Source of the DNA: Clavibacter sp. B3I6
GTDB lineage: Bacteria > Actinomycetota > Actinomycetes > Actinomycetales > Microbacteriaceae
Length of the DNA: 64,000 nucleotides
Assembly: GCF_030816895.1 (NCBI RefSeq)
Contig: NZ_JAUSYL010000001.1
Coordinates: 124,001-188,000 of the forward strand
Direction: 5' to 3'
Notes under the pieces: generated by a model
Seen by the model: the letters and a program-made list of their open reading frames with translations, nothing else
What the model was told of the DNA's origin: nothing
Database searches by the model: none
Shown: in pieces, positions 58,051 to 64,000 of the stretch
Position numbering within the stretch: the stretch's first letter is position 1
Layout: the number at the start of each line of letters is the position of its first letter
Translations under genes and position numbers: made by a program

Positions 58051-58818
58051 GTGTCCGGACATTCCAAGTGGGCGACCACGAAGCACAAGAAGGCGATCAT
58101 CGACTCGCGTCGCGCGAAGTCGTTCGCGAAGCTGATCAAGAACATCGAGGTCGCGGCGAAGATCGGCGGCGCCGACATGTCGGGCAACCCGACCCTTGTC
58201 GACGCGGTGCAGAAGGCCAAGAAGACCAGCGTCCCGAACGACAACATCGACCGCGCCGTCAAGCGCGGGGCCGGCCTGCTCGGTGAGGTCGTCGACTACC
58301 AGACGATCATCTACGAGGGCTACGCGGCCAATGGCGTCGCGATGCTCGTCGAGTGCCTCACGGACAACAAGAACCGCGCGGCCGCCGAGGTCCGCACCGC
58401 CATGAGCCGCAACGGCGGCACCATGGCCGACCCGGGCAGCGTCGCCTACAACTTCCACCGCAAGGGCGTCCTCGCGGTGCCGCATGCGGAGACCCCCTCG
58501 GAGGACGACGTCCTCGCGGCGGTCCTCGACGCGGGCGCCGAGGACGTCACCGATCACGGCGAGGTGTTCGAGATCCAGTGCGAGCCCGCCGACATGGTGG
58601 CCGTCCGCCAGGCGCTGCAGGAGGCGGGCATCGACTACGACTCCGCCGACGTGGAGTTCGTGCCGCAGGTCAAGGTCGAGGTCGACCTCGAGACGGCGCG
58701 CAAGGTCAACAAGCTCGTTGACGCCATGGAGGACCTGGACGACGTGCAGAACATCTACATCAACAGCGACGTGCCCGCCGACGTGCAGGCCGCGCTGGAC
58801 GACGAGGACGAGGAGTAG
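58051..58818 (+). CDS. yebC: YebC/TACO1 family protein
   Basis: A 255-residue YebC/TACO1 family protein; members act as transcriptional regulators or as translation factors that relieve ribosome stalling at proline runs. The start MSGHSKWATTKHKKAIIDSRR-type N-terminus (quoted MSGHSKWATTKHKK), GGADMSGNPTLVDAVQKAK, NKNRAAAEVR and GGTMADPGSVAYNF are present. GTG 58051 has TTAGGAGAA upstream. It is the usual neighbour of ruvC. Confidence 0.96.
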   Translation: MSGHSKWATTKHKKAIIDSRRAKSFAKLIKNIEVAAKIGGADMSGNPTLVDAVQKAKKTSVPNDNIDRAVKRGAGLLGEVVDYQTIIYEGYAANGVAMLVECLTDNKNRAAAEVRTAMSRNGGTMADPGSVAYNFHRKGVLAVPHAETPSEDDVLAAVLDAGAEDVTDHGEVFEIQCEPADMVAVRQALQEAGIDYDSADVEFVPQVKVEVDLETARKVNKLVDAMEDLDDVQNIYINSDVPADVQAALDDEDEE

Positions 58819-58869
58819 GTCCTCATCGCCGGGGTGCGGGGGAGCGGCGCGGGCGGCAGCGGACCGTCC

Positions 58870-59490
58870 GTGCGGATCCTCGGGATCGACCCCGGCCTGA
58901 CGCGCTGCGGCGTCGGGGTGGTCGACGTGTTCGCCGACCGCTCCGCGCGCATCGTCGACGTCCAGGTCGTGCGCACGAGCCCCACCGAGGAGCTGCACCA
59001 CCGGCTCATGGCCGTGGGCGACGGCATCGAGGAGCTGGTGGACCGGCACCGGCCGTCGGTCGTGGCCGTCGAGCGCGTGTTCGCGCAGGACAACCTCTCC
59101 ACGGTCATGGGCGTGGCGCAGATCACGGGGGTGGCGCTGGTCGGCGCGGCCCGGCGCGGGCTCGACGTCCGGATGCACACGCCGAGCGAGGTCAAGGCCG
59201 CCGTCACCGGGTACGGGCAGGCCGACAAGAAGCAGGTCGCGGCCATGGTCGCGCGCATCCTGGGGCTCGACGAGCTGCCCGCTCCCGCCGACGCGTCGGA
59301 CGCCCTGGCCCTCGCCATCTGCGCGGGGTGGCGCGCCGGGATCTCCCGCGCGGGCATCGCCGGGACGCCTGCGCCGACCGCCCGGAGCGTGCCGCCGGGA
59401 GCCGTTCCGGCGACCTCCGCCGTCGCGGGGCCGACGGCGGCGCAGGCCGCGTGGATCGCCGCCGAGCGTGCGCAGCGGGGTCGGCGCTAG
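58870..59490 (+). CDS. ruvC: Holliday junction endonuclease RuvC
   Basis: RuvC cuts Holliday junctions in the RuvABC resolvasome. The catalytic acids are visible in RILGIDPGLTRCG, VAVERVFAQDN and the C-terminal ADASDALALAI. The protein of about 206 residues has a Pro/Ala-rich tail of roughly 40 residues past the normal end. GTG 58870 fits the family's usual N-terminus (VRILGIDPG); GTG 58834 would add twelve Gly/Ser-rich residues. Confidence 0.95.
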   Translation: MRILGIDPGLTRCGVGVVDVFADRSARIVDVQVVRTSPTEELHHRLMAVGDGIEELVDRHRPSVVAVERVFAQDNLSTVMGVAQITGVALVGAARRGLDVRMHTPSEVKAAVTGYGQADKKQVAAMVARILGLDELPAPADASDALALAICAGWRAGISRAGIAGTPAPTARSVPPGAVPATSAVAGPTAAQAAWIAAERAQRGRR

Positions 59491-59494
59491 CTCA

Positions 59495-59500
59495 TAGGCT
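59495..59500 (+). promoter_or_regulatory. -10 element of ruvA (leaderless type)
   Basis: TAGGCT ends 7 nt before the ruvA GTG with no ribosome binding site, so ruvAB may be transcribed apart from ruvC. I see no LexA box. Confidence 0.45.
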
Positions 59501-59507
59501 GGGCGGC

Positions 59508-60152
59508 GTGATCTCCTCCCTCCGCGGCACCGTGCTGTCCGTCTCCGGTCAGACCCTCCTGCTGGAGGTGCACGGGGTGGGCTACGGCGTCTCCGTGACG
59601 CCCCGGCACGCGCTCCAGCTGCGGCACGGATCCGAGGCCACCGTCCTCACGTCCCTCGTGGTCCGCGAGGACTCGCTCACCCTCTTCGGCTTCCCGGGCC
59701 CGGACGAGCTCCGCGCCTTCGAGCTCCTCTGCGGCGTCACGGGCGTGGGACCCAAGTCGGCCCTCGCGGTGCTGGAGCACCTCGACCCCGAGGCCATGGC
59801 GCACGCGGTCGCCGTCGAGGACGACGCCGCCTTCCGCCGCGTCTCCGGGATCGGGCCGAAGACAGCCAAGCTCATCGTGCTGCAGCTCGCGGGGAAGCTC
59901 GTCGTCACGCAGCGCGCACGTGCCACGGCGTCCGCCGCCGCCTCCACCGTCACGGCCGACGTCGTCATGGCGCTGATCGGCCTCGGCTGGTCCGAGCGCG
60001 TGGCCCGCGTCGCCGTCGACGACGCGGCCGCCGCCGCGGCCGAGCAGGGCACGCCTGCCGACATGGCCCGCCTGCTGCGCGTCGCGCTCGGGATGCTCGG
60101 ACCGCAGCAGCCCGGGGGCCAGGCTGCGGCCGGCCAGGCGGCGGAGAGGTGA
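59508..60152 (+). CDS. ruvA: Holliday junction-binding protein RuvA
   Basis: RuvA (214 residues) binds four-way junctions as a tetramer and loads RuvB. The N-terminal OB fold (ISSLRGTVLSVSGQTLLLEV, VREDSLTLFGF), two helix-hairpin-helix motifs (GVTGVGPKSALAVL and RRVSGIGPKTAKLIVL) and the C-terminal RuvB-contacting domain (ADVVMALIGLGWSER) are in order. A Gly/Gln/Ala-rich tail follows. The stop overlaps ruvB as GTGA. Confidence 0.97.
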   Translation: MISSLRGTVLSVSGQTLLLEVHGVGYGVSVTPRHALQLRHGSEATVLTSLVVREDSLTLFGFPGPDELRAFELLCGVTGVGPKSALAVLEHLDPEAMAHAVAVEDDAAFRRVSGIGPKTAKLIVLQLAGKLVVTQRARATASAAASTVTADVVMALIGLGWSERVARVAVDDAAAAAAEQGTPADMARLLRVALGMLGPQQPGGQAAAGQAAER

Positions 60153-61237
60153 CCGGCATCGCGCCCGGCGACGCGGCGAGCCCCGTCCCCGAGTCCGACG
60201 CGGAGCTCGCGTTCGAGGGCGCGCTCCGGCCGCGCTCGCTCTCGGAGTTCGTCGGGCAGGTGAAGGTGCGGGGTCAGCTGGAGCTGCTGCTCACGGCCGC
60301 CGCGATGCAGAACCGCTCGCCCGACCACATCCTGCTCGCCGGCCCTCCCGGGCTCGGCAAGACCACGCTCGCGATGATCGTCGCCGAGGAGAGCCGCCGG
60401 CCGCTGCGGTTGACGAGCGGGCCGGCGATCCAGCACGCGGGCGACCTGGCCGCCGTGCTGTCCGCGCTCGTGCCGGGCGAGATCCTGTTCGTCGACGAGA
60501 TCCACCGCATGGCGCGCTCGGCCGAGGAGATGCTGTACCTCGCGATGGAGGACTTCCGCATCGACATCATGGTCGGCAAGGGCGCGGGCGCCACGTCCAT
60601 CCCGCTCGAGCTCTCGCCGTTCACGCTCGTCGGCGCGACCACGCGCTCGGGCATGCTGCCCAGCCCGCTGCGCGACCGCTTCGGCTTCACCGCGCACCTC
60701 GAGTTCTACGAGACGCACGAGCTGGAGCAGGTGATCGAGCGGGCCGCCCGGATGCTGCACCTGGAGATCGAGCACGAGGCCGTCGCGGAGATCGCGGGCC
60801 GCTGCCGGGGGACGCCGCGCATCGCCAACCGCCTGCTCCGTCGCGTGCGCGACTACGCGCTCGTGCACGGGACGGAGGCGGACCTCGCGTCCGTCCGGGC
60901 CGCGCTGGAGCTCTACGACGTGGACCCGCTCGGCCTCGACCGCCTCGACCGGGCCGTCATGCGCGGCATCCTCACGCGCTTCGGCGGCGGGCCCGTGGGG
61001 CTGAACACGCTCGCGGTCTCCGTGGGGGAGGAGGCGGAGACGATCGAGTCGGTCGTCGAGCCGTTCCTCGTGCGCATCGGTCTCGTGACGCGCACGCCCC
61101 GGGGGAGGGTCGCCACGCCCGCCGCGTGGCGCCACTTCGGCCTCGAGGCGCCCGTCGCGCCCGGCTCCCCGGCGCGCGCGACCGGGGCTCCGGGAGCACC
61201 GGGAACCGCCGAGGCCCTCCGGGGCGATGGCCTATGA
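60149..61237 (+). CDS. ruvB: Holliday junction branch-migration ATPase RuvB
   Basis: RuvB (362 residues) is the AAA+ motor of branch migration. LRPRSLSEFVGQ leads into Walker A GPPGLGKTTLA (about residues 65-75), Walker B LFVDEIHRM, sensor 1 VGATTRSGML with the arginine finger in SPLRDRFGF, and the C-terminal winged helix ending RGRVATPAAWRHFG. A Pro/Ala/Gly tail of about 25 residues follows. GTG 60149 overlaps ruvA by four bases. Confidence 0.98.
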   Translation: MTGIAPGDAASPVPESDAELAFEGALRPRSLSEFVGQVKVRGQLELLLTAAAMQNRSPDHILLAGPPGLGKTTLAMIVAEESRRPLRLTSGPAIQHAGDLAAVLSALVPGEILFVDEIHRMARSAEEMLYLAMEDFRIDIMVGKGAGATSIPLELSPFTLVGATTRSGMLPSPLRDRFGFTAHLEFYETHELEQVIERAARMLHLEIEHEAVAEIAGRCRGTPRIANRLLRRVRDYALVHGTEADLASVRAALELYDVDPLGLDRLDRAVMRGILTRFGGGPVGLNTLAVSVGEEAETIESVVEPFLVRIGLVTRTPRGRVATPAAWRHFGLEAPVAPGSPARATGAPGAPGTAEALRGDGL

Positions 61238-61238
61238 T
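61233..61238 (+). promoter_or_regulatory. -10 element for yajC
   Basis: TATGAT overlaps the ruvB stop and lies 75 nt before the yajC ATG. It resembles the dnaE -10 exactly. No -35 is clear. Confidence 0.4.
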
Positions 61239-61313
61239 TCAAGCTGGCCTCCCGCGGAACGTCGCCGGTTCGTCGTGTCCGTCACCCCCCAGAACCTGAA
61301 AGGCCCGTCCCGC

Positions 61314-61709
61314 ATGGACCCGTTCACCCTCATCATGTTCGCCGTCCTGGCGCTGCTCATCTTCTTCATGTTCCGCAACAGCCGGAAGCGCCAGAAGGAC
61401 CTCGCCGACCTGCAGACGCAGATGGTCCCCGGAGCCGAGGTCATGACCGCGTCCGGCATCTACGGCACGCTCGTCTCCTTCGACGAGGAGAACAACCTCG
61501 CGTACCTCGAGGTCTCGCCCGGCACCGTGCTGAAGCTGCACCGCCAGACGATCGCCCGCGTGGTCGAGCCGACGACCGGGGTCGCCGACGACGCCGCGGT
61601 GCTCGTGGACGACGCCCCCGCCGCCGACGCCCCCGTCATCGACGAGACCGGCACGTCCGACTCCGCCCGTCGCCTCGACGACGGCGACGCGCCGACCGCG
61701 CGCCCCTGA
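61314..61709 (+). CDS. yajC: Sec translocon accessory protein YajC
   Basis: YajC (131 residues) is a small single-span membrane protein that associates with SecDF. The membrane helix at about residues 3-22 (FTLIMFAVLALLIFFMF) is followed by RNSRKRQKDLADLQTQMVPG and the conserved GAEVMTASGIYGTLV domain. The C-terminal 45 residues are acidic and Ala-rich. ATG 61314 has GAAAGG upstream. The yajC-secD-secF order is standard. Confidence 0.94.
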   Translation: MDPFTLIMFAVLALLIFFMFRNSRKRQKDLADLQTQMVPGAEVMTASGIYGTLVSFDEENNLAYLEVSPGTVLKLHRQTIARVVEPTTGVADDAAVLVDDAPAADAPVIDETGTSDSARRLDDGDAPTARP

Positions 61710-61716
61710 TCCACCC

Positions 61717-61741
61717 GGCGGGCGTCCTCGGGACGCCCGCC
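61717..61741 (+). terminator. Hairpin between yajC and secD
   Basis: GGCGGGCGTCC (61717-61727) pairs perfectly with GGACGCCCGCC (61731-61741) over a TCG loop. It may reduce read-through into secD. Confidence 0.7.
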
Positions 61742-61835
61742 GCACCCGGGCGGGATCGCGCCCGGCCCAGCTCCCACCCTCCATCCGGGAAGCGCGCCCT
61801 CGCGGCGGGTCCCGTGAAGAAAGTCGAGTGTCCAG

Positions 61836-63665
61836 GTGGCCAAGTCGCCCACACCGGTACGCAAGGCCCGGCGCAAGCTCGTCTGGCTGCTCGTCATCAT
61901 CGGCCTCCTCGCCGGCGGCAATGCCGCGAGCGTCGCGTTCAGCAACGGCTCGTGGACGCCGAAGCTGGCGCTCGACCTCGAGGGCGGCACGCAGATCATC
62001 CTCGCGCCGCAGCTCGACGGCGCGTCCTCCGGCCCCACGAGCGAGCAGCTCGCCCAGGCGGTGTCGATCATCCGCCAGCGCGTCGACGCGAGCGGCGTCT
62101 CCGAGGCGGAGATCACGACCCAGGGCGGCAGCAACATCGTCGTGAGCCTGCCGGGTGAGCCCGATGCGGCCACCATGCAGCGCCTGCAGTCGTCCGCGAA
62201 GCTCGAGCTGCGCCCCGTGCTCGTCGGCGCGGCCGGCACCGCCTCCGTCGGCGCCACGCCCACGCCCGCGCCCACCGACGGATCCGCCCCCGCGCCCACC
62301 GACGGTTCGACGCCCGCCGCCGAGCCGCCCGCTGCCGAGACGCCCGCTGCCGAGGCGACCCCCGACCCCGCGACGCTGTCCGACGAGCCCACGGCGGAGC
62401 CGACCGGCCCCAGCGACATCTCCTGGGTCACGCCGCGCCTCCAGGCCCAGTTCGCCGCCTACGACTGCGCGACCGCGCCGGAGAGCGACGGCCAGTCCGC
62501 GCCCGCCGACCGCGCGATCATCGCCTGCTCGGACGACGGGGCCGCGAAGTACGTCCTCGGTCCGGTCGAGGTCGACGGCAGCACCATCTCCGACGCGACG
62601 AGCGGCCTCCAGCAGTCCAGCCAGGGCGTCAGCACGGGCACCTGGTCGGTCAACCTCGTCTTCGACGGCGCCGGCACGAAGCAGTTCGGCGACATGTCGA
62701 CGCGCCTCATCACGCTCGAGTCGCCGCGCAACCAGTTCGCGTTCGTGCTCGACAACGAGGTCATCTCGGCGCCGGTCACCCAGGGCGTCGTCACGAACGG
62801 CAAGCCCTCGATCACCGGCAACTTCACGCAGGAGAGCGCGAAGGCCCTGGCCGACCAGCTCAAGTTCGGCGCCCTGCCGCTGAGCTTCACGCTGCAGAGC
62901 TCGGACGTCATCTCGGCGACCCTCGGTTCCTCGCAGCTCACGAGCGGCCTCATCGCGGGCCTCATCGGCCTCGTGCTGGTGGTGCTCTACTCGCTCGTGC
63001 AGTACCGGGCGCTGGGGATGGTCACCATCGCCTCGCTCGTCATCGCGGCGGTGATCACCTACCTCCTCATCACGCTGCTCAGTTGGCGGGAGGGGTACCG
63101 GCTGTCGCTCGCCGGGGTGGCGGGTCTCATCGTGGCCATCGGCATCACGGCGGACTCGTTCATCGTCTACTTCGAGCGGATCAAGGACGAGCTCCGCGAC
63201 GGCCGGGGCCTCGTCTCGTCCGTCGAGCAGGGCTGGAAGCGCGCGCTGCGCACGATCATCGCGTCGGACACGGTCAACTTCCTCGCGGCCGCCGTGCTCT
63301 TCATCCTCGCGGTCGGCAACGTGAAGGGCTTCGCGCTCACGCTCGGGCTCACGACGATCATCGACCTCATCGTCGTCTCGCTCTTCACGCATCCGATCCT
63401 GCAGCTGCTCGCCAACCGGCGGTTCTTCGCGGAGGGCCACCGCATGAGCGGGCTCGACCCGCGGGCGCTCGGCGCGGTCTACCGCGGGCGCGCGACGTTC
63501 AAGGCGCCCACCGCCCCCACCGGACGCGGCGCCGCCGCGGCCAAGGAGGCGGCCCGCCGCCAGACCATCGCCGAGCGCAAGGCCGCCCAGGGCGCGCCGG
63601 CCGGATCCACGAAGACCGCGACGATCGACGCGCCGCGGCCCGACGACACGAGCAGGGACGACTGA
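61836..63665 (+). CDS. secD: Protein translocase subunit SecD
   Basis: SecD with SecF uses the proton gradient to help pull proteins out of the SecYEG channel. The 609-residue protein has an N-terminal membrane helix (about 14-35), the D1 motif LALDLEGGTQI, the P1 periplasmic domain, and five C-terminal membrane helices (about 365-530) containing GITADSFIVYFERIKDELR. A low-complexity Ala/Pro/Thr insert (about residues 139-192) with repeated APTDGS and PAAE units interrupts the periplasmic part. The basic C-terminus (AAAKEAARRQTIAERKAAQ) is cytoplasmic. GTG 61836; stop overlaps secF. Confidence 0.96.
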   Translation: MAKSPTPVRKARRKLVWLLVIIGLLAGGNAASVAFSNGSWTPKLALDLEGGTQIILAPQLDGASSGPTSEQLAQAVSIIRQRVDASGVSEAEITTQGGSNIVVSLPGEPDAATMQRLQSSAKLELRPVLVGAAGTASVGATPTPAPTDGSAPAPTDGSTPAAEPPAAETPAAEATPDPATLSDEPTAEPTGPSDISWVTPRLQAQFAAYDCATAPESDGQSAPADRAIIACSDDGAAKYVLGPVEVDGSTISDATSGLQQSSQGVSTGTWSVNLVFDGAGTKQFGDMSTRLITLESPRNQFAFVLDNEVISAPVTQGVVTNGKPSITGNFTQESAKALADQLKFGALPLSFTLQSSDVISATLGSSQLTSGLIAGLIGLVLVVLYSLVQYRALGMVTIASLVIAAVITYLLITLLSWREGYRLSLAGVAGLIVAIGITADSFIVYFERIKDELRDGRGLVSSVEQGWKRALRTIIASDTVNFLAAAVLFILAVGNVKGFALTLGLTTIIDLIVVSLFTHPILQLLANRRFFAEGHRMSGLDPRALGAVYRGRATFKAPTAPTGRGAAAAKEAARRQTIAERKAAQGAPAGSTKTATIDAPRPDDTSRDD

Positions 63666-64000
63666 TGGCTGGCTTCTCCGAGTTCGGCAACGACCTCTAC
63701 ACGGGCAAGCGCTCGTTCGACATCGTCGGGCGTCGCCGCCTCTGGTACGGCATCGCCGCCGTCTGCATCCTCATCTCGATCCTCGGACCGCTCATCCGCG
63801 GGGGCTTCACCTTCGGCATCGAGTTCACCGGCGGATCCGAGTACACGGTGAGCGGGGTGCAGTCGCAGTCGCAGGACATCGCGAGCGACGCCGTCGCCAC
63901 CGTCACGCCGGTGCCCGCCCGCGTCTCGTCGGTCGGGGCGGACGCCGTGCGCGTGCAGACCGACCAGCTCGAGCCCGCGGACAGCTCCGCGGTCCGCGAG
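63665..64000 (+). CDS. secF: Protein translocase subunit SecF, N-terminal part
   Basis: The first 112 codons of SecF, partner of SecD; the rest lies beyond the right edge. FDIVGRRRLWYGIAAVCILISIL is the cytoplasmic lead-in and first membrane helix (quoted in part as RRRLWYGIAAV), followed by the SecF signature GIEFTGGSEYTV. The ATG overlaps the secD stop by one base, so the two are translationally coupled. Confidence 0.96.
   Translation, partial: MAGFSEFGNDLYTGKRSFDIVGRRRLWYGIAAVCILISILGPLIRGGFTFGIEFTGGSEYTVSGVQSQSQDIASDAVATVTPVPARVSSVGADAVRVQTDQLEPADSSAVRE

Noticed and set aside
1..64000. CRISPR array, insertion sequence, restriction system or prophage.
   Set aside because: No spaced direct repeats, transposase, integrase, methylase or phage-like gene was seen; every long interval is explained by core genes.

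Overview
The window is a stretch of very GC-rich chromosome from an actinobacterium, most likely a member of the Microbacteriaceae close to Clavibacter. The reasons are the Actinobacteria-type order of the division and cell-wall (dcw) cluster with sepF, yggT and divIVA, the actinobacterial bcc-aa3 respiratory genes with a four-helix CtaF, heavy use of GTG starts, and a MurE whose meso-DAP specificity motif is altered, as could be expected in a group with B-type peptidoglycan containing diaminobutyrate. The genus is an inference from gene content; no database search was possible. I see no transposase, integrase, prophage or CRISPR array, so this looks like core genome.

Layout. 1-1.1 kb: edge of a polyprenyl diphosphate synthase and a divergent small DUF3040 membrane protein. 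1.4-20 kb: mraZ-rsmH-ftsL-ftsI-murE-murF-mraY-murD-ftsW-murG-murC-ftsQ-ftsZ-yggS-sepF-yggT-divIVA, mostly overlapping or tightly packed, headed by a textbook MraZ operator. 20-30.7 kb: rluD, dnaE, a flavin reductase, hisD, nrdR, pyrD, a DUF3043 protein, an M20 peptidase and a HesB-type Fe-S protein. 30.8-41.5 kb: cytochrome oxidase genes ctaC-ctaD-ctaF on the plus strand and ctaE-qcrC-qcrA-qcrB on the minus strand, separated by a GNAT acetyltransferase, a membrane SpoIIE-type phosphatase and an RlmA-type rRNA methyltransferase. 41.5-43.4 kb: trpD and an HMCES/YedK protein. 43.4-53 kb: glycerol and dihydroxyacetone use (glpK, glpF, dhaK-dhaL-dhaM, glpD and a SorC-type regulator), with three small unrelated genes inserted. 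53-53.7 kb: four tRNA genes. 53.8-64 kb: thrS-HIT-pdxS-pdxT-yebC-ruvC-ruvA-ruvB-yajC-secD-secF, the last running off the edge.

How the genes work together. The dcw block supplies nearly the whole lipid II pathway plus the septal synthase pair (FtsW/FtsI), the Z ring and its SepF anchor. The cta/qcr genes encode nearly all protein subunits of a bcc-aa3 supercomplex. GlpF, GlpK and GlpD take glycerol to dihydroxyacetone phosphate, while DhaKLM phosphorylates dihydroxyacetone at the expense of the PTS. The ruvCAB genes are for Holliday junction processing and yajC-secD-secF for protein export.

Most notable points: (i) three conserved genes (ftsQ, rlmA, qcrA) each carry an apparent single-base insertion in a C/G run, which points to sequencing indels more than to gene decay; (ii) MurE has Tyr-His-Pro-Arg where DAP-adding enzymes have Asp-Asn-Pro-Arg; (iii) a MraZ box array overlaps the mraZ -10 element, with an unexplained upstream array of 10-bp-phased CCTCC pairs; (iv) many genes have a TAnnnT element ending 6-7 nt before the start codon and no ribosome binding site, suggesting leaderless mRNAs; (v) the SpoIIE-type phosphatase has Asn at a usual metal-binding Asp; (vi) a perfect palindrome precedes dhaKLM. 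I did not find an obviously new multi-gene system.
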